Notes: generated from the sequence alone by a model not told the origin. A stretch of 64,000 nt of DNA from Roseococcus thiosulfatophilus (GCF_017311575.1 NZ_JAFFQY010000004.1:62001-126000); one strand, 5' to 3'. Counted from the stretch's first letter, positions 19,434 through 30,351 are shown. Numbers and translations are program-made.

Positions 19434-20359
19434 ACCCGGCCGACCAGCATGGCCAGCGCCACCACGAAGCCCACCTCGCGGTTGAACTTGAACAGGGCGA
19501 GGCAGCGCGCGGGGTCATGGATGTCCAGCGCCCGGATCTGCCAGGCCAGCATCCCCGCCGGCACCAGCAGGGCCAGGTAGTACCAGGCCGACAGCCCCGC
19601 CACCGCGCCCGTCACCGCCAGCAGCGCCACCGTCCCGGCATAGCAGGCGGCGAGGAAGGGCCGCGTGCGCTCACCAAATTTCAGCGCGGTGGAGCCGATG
19701 CCCAGCATTGCGTCATCCTCGCGGTCCTGGTGGGCGTAGATGGTGTCGTAGCCGAGAATCCAGAGGATGGTGGCGGCGTAGAGGGGCAGCACCTCCCACC
19801 CCAGCGCGCCCGAGGCCGCCGCCGGCCCCATCACCGCGCCCCAGCCGAAGGTGAAGCCCAGCACAAGCTGCGGGTAGTCCGTCACCCGCTTGGCCGCCGG
19901 GTAGAGCACGATGGGCAGCAGCGACAGCACGCCCAGCCAGATGGCCGTGGCGCTCAGTTGCAGCAGGACCACCAGCCCGATGGTGCAGAGCAGCGCGAGG
20001 AACGCCACCGCCTGCCGCGGCGTGACGGCGCCGGAGGCCAGCGGGCGGCCCCGCGTGCGCTCCACCTTCGCGTCAATGTCGCGGTCCCAGAGGTCGTTCA
20101 CCACGCAGCCCGCGCCGCGCATCACGAAGGCGCCCAGCAGGAACAGGAAGGCGAGCCACAGCCCGAAGCCCCAGGACGGCGCCAGCAGCGCGATCCCCCA
20201 CAGCCCGGGCAGGAAGAGCAGCCAGGCGCCGATGGGCCGGTCGGCGCGCATCAGCAGCGCATAGGGCCGCCAGGCGGCCGGAAGGCGCGCGACCCAACCC
20301 TGGGTTCGAATGTCGGTGTAGCCTTGCACGGCGCCATGCAGCACGGCACATCGGGCCAT
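19430..20359 (-). CDS. ubiA: 4-hydroxybenzoate octaprenyltransferase
   Basis: UbiA is the membrane prenyltransferase that attaches the polyprenyl tail to 4-hydroxybenzoate in ubiquinone synthesis. Both Asp-rich motifs are present: NDLWDRDID and DTIYAHQDREDD, with about eight transmembrane segments. The ATG at 20359 gives 309 residues; internal GTGs at 20344 and 20329 are possible starts. The start codon shares bases 20358-20359 with the divergent rsmE start. Confidence 0.93.
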   Translation of the reverse strand: MARCAVLHGAVQGYTDIRTQGWVARLPAAWRPYALLMRADRPIGAWLLFLPGLWGIALLAPSWGFGLWLAFLFLLGAFVMRGAGCVVNDLWDRDIDAKVERTRGRPLASGAVTPRQAVAFLALLCTIGLVVLLQLSATAIWLGVLSLLPIVLYPAAKRVTDYPQLVLGFTFGWGAVMGPAAASGALGWEVLPLYAATILWILGYDTIYAHQDREDDAMLGIGSTALKFGERTRPFLAACYAGTVALLAVTGAVAGLSAWYYLALLVPAGMLAWQIRALDIHDPARCLALFKFNREVGFVVALAMLVGRV

Positions 20360-21122
20360 GTCCATCCCTCGGGTCCACATGGAACAGGCGCTGGCGGAGG
20401 GGGCGGAATGCGCCCTCACCCCCGCCCAGGCGCACCATCTGGGCGTGGTGCTGCGCCGCGCCCCCGGCGCCGCCCTGCGCGCCTTCAACGCCACCGATGG
20501 CGAGTTCGACGCCGAACTCACCGCCCTGCGGAAGGAGCGCGGCGCGGTGCGGATCGGCCCCCGCCGGCGCGAACCCGTGGTGGAGCCCGAGTTGCGCGCC
20601 CTCATCGCCGGCCTCAAGCGCGATGCGATGGGCTGGGCGGTGGAAAAGGCCACCGAACTGGGCGCCACCCGCATCATCCCCGTGCTAACCCGCCGTTGCG
20701 TGGCCGAGGGCGGCAAGACCGAGCGCCTCGCCGCCATCGCCCGCGGGGCCGCCGAGCAGAGCGAGCGGCTGTCGGTGCCGGTGGTGGACCCCGTCCGCCC
20801 GCTGCACGCCGTGCTGGATGGCTGGGACGGCACCCCCCTGTATGTCGCCGCCGAACGGCGCGAAGCCCGGCCCCTGCTGGAATTTCTGCCCGCATTGTCA
20901 GCCCCTTGCGCCTTCCTGGTGGGGCCGGAGGGCGGGTTCGAACGGGCCGAACTTGACGATCTGGCCCGGCGGCCCTTTGTTTCACTGGCCTCGCTCGGGC
21001 CGCGCGTCCTCCGCGCGGAGACGGCGCTGGTGGCGGGTCTGTCGGCGATGTCCCTCTCGCTCGACCACCCGCCTGACGCATCAGGAACACGAGCACCGCA
21101 TGTCCAACCCCGGCCAGGCTGA
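20358..21122 (+). CDS. rsmE: 16S rRNA m3U1498 methyltransferase
   Basis: RsmE is a SPOUT methyltransferase that modifies U1498 of 16S rRNA. The 254-residue protein starts with the usual IPRVHM segment, has the conserved GWAVEKATELG helix and ends the knot with FLVGPEGGFERAELD. The start at 20358 is on the opposite strand to the ubiA start and overlaps it by two bases. The C-terminus overlaps gshA by 23 bases. rsmE next to gshA is common in alphaproteobacteria. Confidence 0.93.
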   Translation: MSIPRVHMEQALAEGAECALTPAQAHHLGVVLRRAPGAALRAFNATDGEFDAELTALRKERGAVRIGPRRREPVVEPELRALIAGLKRDAMGWAVEKATELGATRIIPVLTRRCVAEGGKTERLAAIARGAAEQSERLSVPVVDPVRPLHAVLDGWDGTPLYVAAERREARPLLEFLPALSAPCAFLVGPEGGFERAELDDLARRPFVSLASLGPRVLRAETALVAGLSAMSLSLDHPPDASGTRAPHVQPRPG

Positions 21123-22443
21123 CCCGACGCCGATCACCCACGCGCGTCAGTTGGCGGAATGGTTCGCCGCCGGCTGCAAGCCGCGCGAGGCCTGGCGCAT
21201 CGGCACGGAGCACGAGAAGTTCGGCTTCCGCCGCGCGGACGGCACGCCGCCGAGCTACGAGCACCAGGGCATCCAGGCCATGCTGGAGGGCATTGAGGCC
21301 AAGGGCTGGGCGCCCATCACGGATGCCGGGAACGTCATCGGCCTGACGCGCGGGGGCGAATCGGTCAGCCTGGAGCCGGGCGGGCAGTTCGAACTCTCCG
21401 GCGCACCGACGCAGACCCTGCACGAGACGCGCCTGGAACTCGCCGCCCATCTGCGCGACGTGCATGAGGTGGCGGCCCCGCTGGGCCTCGGCTTCGCCGG
21501 CATGGGCTTCCACCCGGTGGCGACGCGCGAGGCGATGCCCTGGATGCCCAAGTCCCGCTACAAGATCATGCGGCGCTACATGCCCACCAAGGGCGGCCTC
21601 GGCCTCGACATGATGCTGCGCACCTGCACCGTGCAGGTGAACCTCGACTTCGGCGACGAGGCCGACATGGTGGAGAAGCTGCGCGTCTCGCTCGCCTTGC
21701 AGCCGCTGGCCACCGCGCTGTTCGCGTCCTCGCCGCTGCTGGAGGGCAAGCCCTCGGGCTTCAAGTCGCTGCGCGGCCGCGTCTGGACCGACACGGACCC
21801 GGACCGCACCGGCATTCCCGCCTGCGTCTTCGAGGAGGGCTTCGGCTTCGAGCGCTTCGCGGAATATGTGCTGGACGTGCCCATGTATTTCGTGGCGCGC
21901 GATGGTGTGCTGCACGACGTGGCCGGCGCTTCCTTCCGCGACTTCATGGCGGGCCGCTTGCAGGCCCTCGCCGGCATCCCCGCCACCATGGGCGATGTGG
22001 CGGACCATGTGACCACCGTCTTCACCGAGGTCCGCCTGAAGCGCTTCCTGGAAATGCGCGGCGCCGATTCCGGCAGCGCCGCCATGATCCTGGCCAAGCC
22101 CGCCTTCTGGGTGGGGCTGCTCTATGACGACGCGTCCCAGAAGGCCGCGCGCGCGCTGACCCGCAGCTGGACGCTGGACGAGGTCATGGCCATGCGCGCC
22201 GAGGTGCCGCAGCAGGCCCTCCAGGCGCGCATCGCGGGGCGCGAATTGCGTGACGTGGCGCGGGAGGTGCTGGCCATCAGCGCCGACGGGCTGCGCGCGC
22301 GCGGCCTGGGCGAGGAAGCCTATCTCGCGCCGCTCTGGGAAATTGCGGAAAGCGGGATGACGCAGGCGGACCGCGTCCTCCAGCTCTACCACGGGCCCTG
22401 GGCGGGTGATGCCGCCCAGGCCCTCAGCTTCTGCGAGATGTGA
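21100..22443 (+). CDS. gshA: Glutamate-cysteine ligase, plant/alphaproteobacterial type
   Basis: This enzyme makes gamma-glutamylcysteine, the first step of glutathione synthesis. The 447-residue protein belongs to the plant-type GCS2 class: GTEHEKFGF near the N-terminus, then SLEPGGQFELSGAP and the central MLRTCTVQVNLDF. The ATG at 21100 matches the family N-terminus; longer frames upstream run through rsmE. It overlaps coaBC by four bases. Confidence 0.95.
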   Translation: MSNPGQADPTPITHARQLAEWFAAGCKPREAWRIGTEHEKFGFRRADGTPPSYEHQGIQAMLEGIEAKGWAPITDAGNVIGLTRGGESVSLEPGGQFELSGAPTQTLHETRLELAAHLRDVHEVAAPLGLGFAGMGFHPVATREAMPWMPKSRYKIMRRYMPTKGGLGLDMMLRTCTVQVNLDFGDEADMVEKLRVSLALQPLATALFASSPLLEGKPSGFKSLRGRVWTDTDPDRTGIPACVFEEGFGFERFAEYVLDVPMYFVARDGVLHDVAGASFRDFMAGRLQALAGIPATMGDVADHVTTVFTEVRLKRFLEMRGADSGSAAMILAKPAFWVGLLYDDASQKAARALTRSWTLDEVMAMRAEVPQQALQARIAGRELRDVAREVLAISADGLRARGLGEEAYLAPLWEIAESGMTQADRVLQLYHGPWAGDAAQALSFCEM

Positions 22444-23627
22444 CCATGCTGCACGGCCGCCGGATCCTGCTGATCGTCTCGGGCAGCGTGGCGGGGTTCA
22501 AGGCGCTGATGCTGGCGCGGCTGCTGCGTGCGGAGGGGGCGACGGTGCGCGCGGTGCTGACCTCGGCCGGGGCGCGTTTCGTCACGAAGGAAAGCCTCGC
22601 CGCCATCACGGGCGAGACGGTGCAGGATGACCTCTGGGCCGCCGAGGCCGAGATCGGCCATATCCGCCTGGCACGCTGGGCGGAGGTGGTGGCGGTGGTG
22701 CCAGCCTCCGCCAACCGTCTCGCGCAGATGGCGCATGGGCTGGCGGATGATCTGGCCGGGTGCGTCCTGCTCGCGACCCGCGCGCCGGTGCTGGTCGCAC
22801 CCGCCATGAACCCCGCCATGTGGGAGCACGCTGCCACGCGCGCGAATGTGGCGCTGCTGGCGTCACGCGGCGTGCGCTTCGCCGGGCCGGTGGAGGGTGC
22901 CATGGCCGAGCCGGAGAGCGGCGCGGGGCGGCTGATGGAGCCCGACGCGATCCTCGCTGAAATCCGGGCCGTGCTGTCGGGCGGGCCTTTGAACGGCCGC
23001 CATGTGCTCGTCACCAGCGGACCGACGCATGAGCCGATTGATCCCGTGCGCTACATCGCCAACCGCAGCAGCGGGAAGCAGGGGCACGCCATCGCGGCGG
23101 CGCTGGCCCGGCTGGGCGCGCGCGTCACGCTGGTCAGCGGCCCGGTGCAGGTGCCGGACCCCGCAGGCGTGCAGGTGGTGCGCGTGCAGACGGCGCGCGA
23201 GATGCTGGCGGCGTGCGAGGCCGCACTCCCCGCCGATGCCGCCATCTGCGCCGCCGCTGTCGCCGATTGGCGCGTGGCCGCCGAGGCCGGGCAGAAGATG
23301 AAGAAGGAACCGGGTGCGGAGGCGCCGACGCTCGCCATGGCGCTGAACCCCGACATCCTCGCCACGCTCTCGCGCCATGCCAGCCGTCCGCGCCTGGTGG
23401 TGGGCTTCGCCGCGGAGACGGAGAAGGTGGTGCAGCACGCGCGCGAGAAGCTGGCGCGGAAGGGCTGTGATTGGATCGTGGCCAATGACGTCTCGGGCGA
23501 TGTGATGGGGGGGGCGGAGAACGCCGTGCACCTCGTCACCGCCTCGGGCGTCGAGGATTGGCCGCGCGCGCCCAAGGAGGAGGTGGCGGCGCGCCTCGCC
23601 GCGCGCGTGGCGGAGGCGCTGGCATGA
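22440..23627 (+). CDS. coaBC: Bifunctional phosphopantothenoylcysteine decarboxylase / phosphopantothenate-cysteine ligase
   Basis: CoaBC performs two steps of coenzyme A synthesis. The N-terminal flavoprotein (CoaC) half has [14 protein letters not shown] and the [10 protein letters not shown] motif; the CoaB half begins near residue 180 with [22 protein letters not shown]. The start is GTG 22440, overlapping the gshA stop (GTGA), or ATG 22446 two codons later. The stop overlaps the dut start (ATGA). Confidence 0.96.
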   Translation: MTMLHGRRILLIVSGSVAGFKALMLARLLRAEGATVRAVLTSAGARFVTKESLAAITGETVQDDLWAAEAEIGHIRLARWAEVVAVVPASANRLAQMAHGLADDLAGCVLLATRAPVLVAPAMNPAMWEHAATRANVALLASRGVRFAGPVEGAMAEPESGAGRLMEPDAILAEIRAVLSGGPLNGRHVLVTSGPTHEPIDPVRYIANRSSGKQGHAIAAALARLGARVTLVSGPVQVPDPAGVQVVRVQTAREMLAACEAALPADAAICAAAVADWRVAAEAGQKMKKEPGAEAPTLAMALNPDILATLSRHASRPRLVVGFAAETEKVVQHAREKLARKGCDWIVANDVSGDVMGGAENAVHLVTASGVEDWPRAPKEEVAARLAARVAEALA

Positions 23628-24058
23628 TCCGCGTTTTGGTGCAGCGCCTGCCGCATGGCGCCGACCTGCCGCTGCCCGCCTATGCCACCGAGGGCGCGGC
23701 GGGCATGGACCTGCTGGCCGCGCGCGACATGGTGCTGCCGCCCGGCGGTCGCGCCTTGGTGCCGACCGGCATCGCGGTCGCGCTGCCCGAGGGCCATGAG
23801 ATGCAGGTGCGCCCGCGCTCCGGCCTCGCGCTCAAGCATGGCGTGACGGTGCTGAACGCGCCCGGCACGGTGGACGCGGATTATCGCGGCGAGGTGGGCG
23901 TCATCCTGCTCAACACCGGGGACGCCCCCTTCGCCATCGCGCGCGGCGACCGCATCGCCCAGGCCGTCTTCGCGCCCGTGACGCGCGCCGGCTTCGAGGA
24001 GGTGGTGGTGCTGCCCGAGACGCGGCGAGGCGCCTGCGGCTTCGGTTCCACGGGCTGA
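23624..24058 (+). CDS. dut: dUTP diphosphatase
   Basis: Dut hydrolyses dUTP to dUMP and pyrophosphate, which keeps uracil out of DNA. The 144-residue trimeric-type protein has motifs [37 protein letters not shown] and the C-terminal arm [11 protein letters not shown]. The ATG at 23624 overlaps the coaBC stop. coaBC-dut is a common bacterial pair. Confidence 0.97.
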   Translation: MIRVLVQRLPHGADLPLPAYATEGAAGMDLLAARDMVLPPGGRALVPTGIAVALPEGHEMQVRPRSGLALKHGVTVLNAPGTVDADYRGEVGVILLNTGDAPFAIARGDRIAQAVFAPVTRAGFEEVVVLPETRRGACGFGSTG

Positions 24059-24076
24059 CACCCCATATCCGCCGCC

Positions 24077-24877
24077 ATGGACCTCGATTTCACCGAAGAC
24101 GAACTCCAGCGCTACTCGCGGCACATCCTGCTGCGCGAGGTGGGCGCCATCGGCCAGGCGAAGCTGCGGGCGGCGCGGGTGCTGATCGTGGGGGCGGGCG
24201 GGCTCGGCTCGCCGCTGGCCCTGTATCTGGCGGCGGCCGGCGTGGGCACGCTGGGGCTGGTGGACCATGACGTTCTGGAGCTTTCCAACCTGCAGCGGCA
24301 GGTGGCGCACGCCACCGCGCGGGTGGGCCAGCGGAAGGTGGACAGCGCGGCGGAGGCGCTGCGGGGCCTGAACCCCGAGGTGAAGCTGGAACTCCATCCC
24401 CGCCGCATGGACGCCGCGGCGGCGCGCGAACTGATCCCGCAATACGACGTGATCTGCGACGGCACCGACAACTTCCCCACGCGCTTCCTGCTGGGCGATG
24501 CCTGCCATCTGCTGGGCAAGCCGCTGGTGAGCGCGGCCGTGCTGCGCTTCGAGGGCCAGCTTTCGGTGTTCCGCGCGCATGAGGGGGCGCCGCACCCCTG
24601 CCACCGCTGCCTGAACCCCGAACCCCCGCCGCCCGGCCTCGTGCCCTCCTGCTCGGAGGCCGGCGTGCTCGGCGCGGTGGTGGGCGTGATGGGCACCTTG
24701 CAGGCCACCGAGGTGCTGAAACTGGTCATGGGCATCGGCGAGGGCATGTCCGGCCGCCTGCTGCTGTGGGACGCGCTGGATGCGCGCTTCCGCACCGTGC
24801 GCCTGCGGCGCGACCCGGCCTGCGCGCTGTGCGGCGAGCACGCCACCATCCATGACCTTTCGGCGCATCCGGGATGA
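24077..24877 (+). CDS. moeB: Molybdopterin-synthase adenylyltransferase / ThiF family E1-like protein
   Basis: This 266-residue E1-like enzyme adenylates the C-terminal glycine of a small sulfur carrier (MoaD, or ThiS in the related ThiF). It has the ATP loop VGAGGLGSP, the conserved DxDxxxxSNLQRQ segment and two CxxC zinc pairs (CHRC and CALC). MoeB and ThiF cannot be told apart with certainty from sequence alone; no moa or thi genes are nearby. It overlaps the DsrE-like gene by four bases. Confidence 0.88.
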   Translation: MDLDFTEDELQRYSRHILLREVGAIGQAKLRAARVLIVGAGGLGSPLALYLAAAGVGTLGLVDHDVLELSNLQRQVAHATARVGQRKVDSAAEALRGLNPEVKLELHPRRMDAAAARELIPQYDVICDGTDNFPTRFLLGDACHLLGKPLVSAAVLRFEGQLSVFRAHEGAPHPCHRCLNPEPPPPGLVPSCSEAGVLGAVVGVMGTLQATEVLKLVMGIGEGMSGRLLLWDALDARFRTVRLRRDPACALCGEHATIHDLSAHPG

Positions 24878-25263
24878 GCGCGCCCCCTATCCAGACAAGC
24901 TTGGGCGTGCTGCTGATCTCGGGCGGGCATGAGCGCGCGCATTACGCGCTGATGACCGCCACCGCCGCCGCCGCCATCGGGCGCGAGGTGACGCTCTTCG
25001 CCACCAATGCCGGCTGCCGCGCGCTGCTGGCCGATAACCCCTTGTTGCTCGATGCGCGCGAGGAGAGGCTGGCCGCCGCCGGCATCGCCACCCTCGCCGA
25101 ATTGCTGGAGGCCGCCGAAGCCTTGTCCCTGCGCCGCATCGCCTGCGAGGCCGGGCTGCGCGCCGAGGGCCTGCACGAGGCGCCGCTCGCACCCGGCGTG
25201 GAGGTGGCGGGCCTCGTCACCTTCCTGAACGCCGTGGGCGCCGGCCAGGTGGTGACACTGTAA
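24874..25263 (+). CDS. DsrE family protein
   Basis: This 129-residue single-domain protein has the DsrE/DsrF-like fold (LGVLLISGGHERAHYALMTATAAAAIG, then VTLFATNAGCRALL). Family members include sulfur-transfer proteins, where a conserved Cys carries persulfide; here Cys residues lie in NAGCRALL and RIACEAG. It is translationally coupled to the MoeB/ThiF gene, so a sulfur-handling role is plausible but unproven. Confidence 0.8.
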   Translation: MSAPPIQTSLGVLLISGGHERAHYALMTATAAAAIGREVTLFATNAGCRALLADNPLLLDAREERLAAAGIATLAELLEAAEALSLRRIACEAGLRAEGLHEAPLAPGVEVAGLVTFLNAVGAGQVVTL

Positions 25264-25333
25264 TCCGAGGCTTGCACCCCCACCGGCCGATGCGGCAGCC
25301 TTGCCGCAACGGAACCCACCGGGGGGTGACAAC

Positions 25334-26244
<911 letters not shown>

Positions 26245-26248
<4 letters not shown>

Positions 26249-27549
26249 GGGGCCTCGACCCCCAGGCGGCGCTCAAGGACATGCTGCTGGCCGGGCTCGT
26301 GGCGCTCGGCCTCTTCGCGCCGCTGGTGGGGCTCAGGACGGATGTGGCGCCCACCGGCGCCTTGTTCATCCGCACGCGCTGGACGGATGTGGCCATCATT
26401 GTGGGCCTCGTCATGGCGGGGCGTCTGGCCATGCACATCTTCCTCGCGCGGCGCGAGGCGCGGGCGGCCATGGCGGATTTGTCCAAGCCCGGCCGCTTCG
26501 CCACCCAGGCGGCTTGGCTCGCGCGCATCCTGGGGCCGGTGCTGCTGGGCGTGGCACTCCTGCTGCCGGCCATTCCCGGCGTGGGCCGCTATGAGCTGGA
26601 TCTCGGCATCCTGGTGCTGACCTACATCATGCTGGGCTGGGGGCTGAATATCGTGGTGGGCCTGGCGGGCCTGCTCGACCTCGGCTACGTCGCCTTCTAC
26701 GCGGTCGGCGCCTATTCCTATGCGCTGCTGGCGCAGTATTTCGGCTTCTCCTTCTGGCTCTGCCTGCCGCTGGCGGGCATCCTCTCGGCCTTCTGGGGCA
26801 TCCTGCTGGGCTTTCCCGTGCTGCGGCTGCGGGGCGACTACCTGGCGATCGTCACACTCGCCTTTGGCGAGATCATCCGCATCGTGCTGCTGAACTGGGT
26901 TTCGCTGACGGGTGGGTCGAACGGCATCTCCGGCATTCCGCGCCCCTCCTTCTTCGGCCTGCCCTTTTCCATGGAGGGCGGCCCCGGCACCTTCGCGGGC
27001 TTCTTCGGCATCGAGCCCTCGCCGGTGCACCGCGTGATCTTCCTGTATTACCTGATCCTGGCGCTGGCCATGCTGACCAACTGGGTCTCGGTGCGGCTGC
27101 GCCGGCAGCCCTTGGGCCGCGCATGGGAGGCGATGCGCGAGGACGAGATCGCCTGCCGCAGCCTCGGCATCAACATCCGCAACACGAAGCTCTCGGCCTT
27201 CATGATTGGCGCCATGTTCGGCGGCTTCGCCGGCGCCTTCTTCGCCACGCGCCAGGGCTTCATCAGCCCGGAGAGCTTCACCTTCATCGAGAGCGCCATC
27301 ATCCTCGCCATCGTGGTGCTGGGCGGGCTGGGCAGCCAGATCGGCGTCGCCATCGCGGCCATCGTGATGATCGGCGGCTTCGAGCTGTTCCGGGACCTGG
27401 AGGAATGGCGGATGCTGGTCTTCGGCGCGGCGATGGTGCTGATCATGGTCTGGCGCCCCCGTGGCCTCGTCGGCAGCCGCCAGCCCACGGTGGTGCTGCG
27501 CGAGCGCCGCCGCATCGGCAGCGAGCATGTGGCCGAGGGCCGCGGCTGA
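26245..27549 (+). CDS. livM: Branched-chain amino acid ABC transporter permease LivM
   Basis: This is the second permease of the Liv importer. The 434-residue protein has an N-terminal extension of about 110 residues with two or three helices, as in E. coli LivM, before the core [23 protein letters not shown] and the cytoplasmic loop with [11 protein letters not shown] that contacts the ATPases. It overlaps livH by four bases and its stop overlaps livG by one. Confidence 0.95.
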
Positions 27550-28388
27550 TGGCGCAACCCATCCTGGAGGTGGACGCGCTCTCCATGCGCTTCGGCGGGC
27601 TGAAGGCGGTGGACGAGGTGAGCTTCACCGCGCGCGCCGGCGACATCACCGCCGTCATCGGCCCCAACGGCGCGGGCAAGACCACGGTGTTCAACTGCAT
27701 CACGGGCTTCTACCGCCCCACCGCCGGCCGGCTGCTGCTGCACCGGGAGGGCCGCGCCACCGAGTTGCAGAAGCTCCAGGGCCACGACATCGCGCGCGCG
27801 GGCATCGCGCGCACCTTCCAGAACATCCGCCTCTTTCCCGGCATGACGGCGCTGGAGAACCTGCTGGTGGCGCAGCACCGGGCGCTGATGCGCGCCTCGG
27901 GCTTCGCCATCGGGGCGGTGCTGGGCCTTTCGCGCTATCCGGCGGCGGAGCGTGGCGCCATCGCGCGCGCCACGCGCTGGCTGGAGGCGACGGGCCTGAT
28001 CGAGCGCGCGGACGACCCCGCGGGCGCGCTGCCCTACGGCCAGCAGCGGCGGCTGGAGATCGCGCGGGCCATGTGCACCTCGCCCCTGCTGCTCTGCCTC
28101 GACGAGCCCGCGGCGGGGCTGAACCCGCGCGAATCCGTGGACCTCGCCCGCCTGCTGCGCGCCATCCGCGATGGCGCGGCTGCCGAGGGCGAGCCGCCCT
28201 GTTCCCTGCTGCTGATCGAGCACGACATGGGCGTGGTCATGGGCATTTCCGACCGCGTGGTGGTGCTGGACCATGGCAAGAAGATCGCGGACGGCACGCC
28301 CGCCGAGGTGCGCGCCGACCCGCGCGTCATCGCGGCCTATCTGGGCGAGGGGGAGGAGGACGAAGCCCCCTCCGAGGCCACGCCATGA
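27549..28388 (+). CDS. livG: Branched-chain amino acid ABC transporter ATPase LivG
   Basis: LivG is one of the two ATPase subunits of the Liv importer. The 279-residue protein has Walker A GPNGAGKTT, the signature region LPYGQQRRLEIARAM and Walker B LLCLDEPAAGLNP. The LPYGQQR form in place of LSGGQ is normal for LivG. The ATG at 27549 overlaps the livM stop; a longer upstream frame runs inside livM and is not real. It overlaps livF by four bases. Confidence 0.96.
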   Translation: MAQPILEVDALSMRFGGLKAVDEVSFTARAGDITAVIGPNGAGKTTVFNCITGFYRPTAGRLLLHREGRATELQKLQGHDIARAGIARTFQNIRLFPGMTALENLLVAQHRALMRASGFAIGAVLGLSRYPAAERGAIARATRWLEATGLIERADDPAGALPYGQQRRLEIARAMCTSPLLLCLDEPAAGLNPRESVDLARLLRAIRDGAAAEGEPPCSLLLIEHDMGVVMGISDRVVVLDHGKKIADGTPAEVRADPRVIAAYLGEGEEDEAPSEATP

Positions 28389-29095
28389 CCATGCTGCACC
28401 TGGACAATGTCACCGCCGGCTATGGCGCGGTGCAGGCGCTGAAGGGCGTGACCATCGAGGTCCATCCCGGCGAGATCGTGACGCTGATCGGCGCGAACGG
28501 CGCGGGCAAGTCCACCCTGCTGATGACGCTCTGCGGCGACCCGCGCGCGCGCTCGGGCCGCATCAGCTTCGAGGGGCGGGACATCACGCAGATGCCCACC
28601 CACGAGATCATGCAGTTGGGCCTCGCCCAGGCGCCGGAGGGGCGGCGCATCTTCCCGCGCATGACGGTTCGGGAAAACCTGCTGATCGGCGCGCAGGTGG
28701 CTGGCCATGACCCGGGGCCGGAGCTGGAGCGTGTCTTCGCCATCTTCCCGCGCCTGCACGAACGCCAGGCGCAGCGCGGCGGCACGCTTTCGGGCGGGGA
28801 GCAGCAGATGCTCGCCATCGGCCGCGCGCTGATGTCGCGCCCGCGCCTGCTGCTGCTGGACGAGCCTTCGCTCGGCCTCGCCCCCCTCATCGTGCGGATG
28901 ATCTTCGACACCATCCGCCGCCTGAACGCGGAGGAAGGGCTGACGGTGCTGCTGGTGGAGCAGAACGCCAACCAGGCGCTGCGCCTGGCCCATCGCGGCT
29001 ATGTGCTCGTCACCGGCCAGATCACCATGGCGGGGACGGGCGCGGAATTGCTGGCGCGGCCGGAGGTGCGGGAGGCCTATCTGGGCGGGCATTAG
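28385..29095 (+). CDS. livF: Branched-chain amino acid ABC transporter ATPase LivF
   Basis: This is the second ATPase of the importer, 236 residues. It has Walker A GANGAGKST, signature LSGGEQQMLAIGRALM and Walker B LLLLDEPSLGLAP, followed by the switch-His region ending in VLLVEQNANQAL, typical of LivF. It ends the four overlapping genes livHMGF; a palindromic repeat separates it from the binding-protein gene. Confidence 0.96.
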   Translation: MTMLHLDNVTAGYGAVQALKGVTIEVHPGEIVTLIGANGAGKSTLLMTLCGDPRARSGRISFEGRDITQMPTHEIMQLGLAQAPEGRRIFPRMTVRENLLIGAQVAGHDPGPELERVFAIFPRLHERQAQRGGTLSGGEQQMLAIGRALMSRPRLLLLDEPSLGLAPLIVRMIFDTIRRLNAEEGLTVLLVEQNANQALRLAHRGYVLVTGQITMAGTGAELLARPEVREAYLGGH

Positions 29096-29110
29096 CTTTT
29101 GTTGGGCAGG

Positions 29111-29149
29111 GCGATTCACCGCTCCGGCGATTCCGCCTGCGCGGATCGC
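29111..29149. repeat. Dispersed palindromic repeat, copy A
   Basis: This is an imperfect 39-base palindrome. The outer arm GCGAT pairs with ATCGC, the middle arm CCGC with GCGG and the inner arm GGCG with CGCC, with a TCA bulge on the left. The same architecture recurs at 41177, 47042-47257 and 57698. Here the outer arm is GCGAT/ATCGC where other copies have CTGAT/ATCAG, so both sides changed together. It lies 15 bases after the livF stop. Confidence 0.75.
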
Positions 29150-29235
29150 GCTCCAGAAGCTTTCCTGTTCCCCCGCGTGCCGCGCTTCGACTAGCCTTTT
29201 CCCACGGCCGTCACGGCCCCATCCAGGAGGAAAGA

Positions 29236-30351
29236 ATGTTCAACAGACGTGTCCTGCTCGGCGCCACGGGGGCCGCCGCGCTCTCGGCGCCCTCCCTCGT
29301 CCAGGCGCAGTCCGGCCCCATCCGCGTGGCCTCGGTCGGCCCCATGACGGGCCAGTATGCCGCCTTCGGCACGCAGCTTCGCATCGGCGCGGAGGCCGCG
29401 GTGGCCGACCTGAACGCGGCCGGCGGCGTGATGGGCCGGCAGCTGGCGCTGGAAATCGGCGATGATGCCTGCGACCCGCGCCAGGCGGTGAGCGTGGCGA
29501 ACCAGCTCGCCTCGCGCCGCGTGCGTTTCATCGCGGGGCATTTCTGCTCCGGCTCCTCCATCCCCGCGCGCGACGTCTATGCGGAGGAGGGCGTGCTGAT
29601 GATGAGCCCCGCCTCCACCAACCCGCGCTTCACCGAGGAAGGCAAGTGGAACACCTTCCGCGTCTGTGGCCGCGACGACCAGCAGGGCCAGGTGGCCGGC
29701 ACGCATATCGCGCGACAGATGGGCGACCAGCGTGTCGCCATCCTGCACGACAACTCCGCCTATGGCCGTGGCCTCGCGGAGGAGACGAAGAAGGCGATGA
29801 ACGCCGCCGGCAAGCAGGAGGAGATCTTCGCCGCCTATACGCCCGGTGAGCGCGACTACAACGCCATCGTCTCCCGCCTGCAGGCGGCGAACATCCAGGT
29901 GCTCTACATCGGCGGCTACCACACCGAGAGCGGGCTGATCCTGCGCCAGGCGCGCGAGCGCGGGCTGAACCTGACGCTCATCGGCGGCGATGCGCTGGTG
30001 ACGAACGAGTTCTGGCAGATCGCGGGCCCGGCGGGCGAGGGCACGCTGATGACCTTCGCCTCCGACCCCCGCCGGCGCCCCACGGCGGCAGAGGTCGTGG
30101 CCCGCTTCCGCGCCCGCAATGTGGATCCGGAGGGCTACGTCCTCTACACCTACGCCGCCTTGCAGATCTGGGCCGCGGCCATGGCGCGCACCAATGCCGA
30201 TGACCCGCGCCGTATCGCCGCCACGCTGAAGTCGGGCGGGCCGTGGCAGTCGGTGCTGGGGCCCATCAGCTTCACCGACAAGGGCGACCCGACCGAGCCC
30301 GACTACGTCTTCTACCGCTGGAACAACGGGGCCTACGCGGAGATCAGCTGA
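29236..30351 (+). CDS. Branched-chain amino acid ABC transporter substrate-binding protein
   Basis: This 371-residue periplasmic binding protein of the LivJ/LivK class has a signal peptide (about residues 1-23) and then IRVASVGPMTGQYAAFGTQ. The family ligand region has GDDACDPRQAV and later FCSGSSIPARDVY. It follows livHMGF by 140 bases, so it is the expected ligand-binding component; ligand specificity cannot be read from sequence. An AGGAGG ribosome binding site precedes the ATG. Confidence 0.94.
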   Translation: MFNRRVLLGATGAAALSAPSLVQAQSGPIRVASVGPMTGQYAAFGTQLRIGAEAAVADLNAAGGVMGRQLALEIGDDACDPRQAVSVANQLASRRVRFIAGHFCSGSSIPARDVYAEEGVLMMSPASTNPRFTEEGKWNTFRVCGRDDQQGQVAGTHIARQMGDQRVAILHDNSAYGRGLAEETKKAMNAAGKQEEIFAAYTPGERDYNAIVSRLQAANIQVLYIGGYHTESGLILRQARERGLNLTLIGGDALVTNEFWQIAGPAGEGTLMTFASDPRRRPTAAEVVARFRARNVDPEGYVLYTYAALQIWAAAMARTNADDPRRIAATLKSGGPWQSVLGPISFTDKGDPTEPDYVFYRWNNGAYAEIS

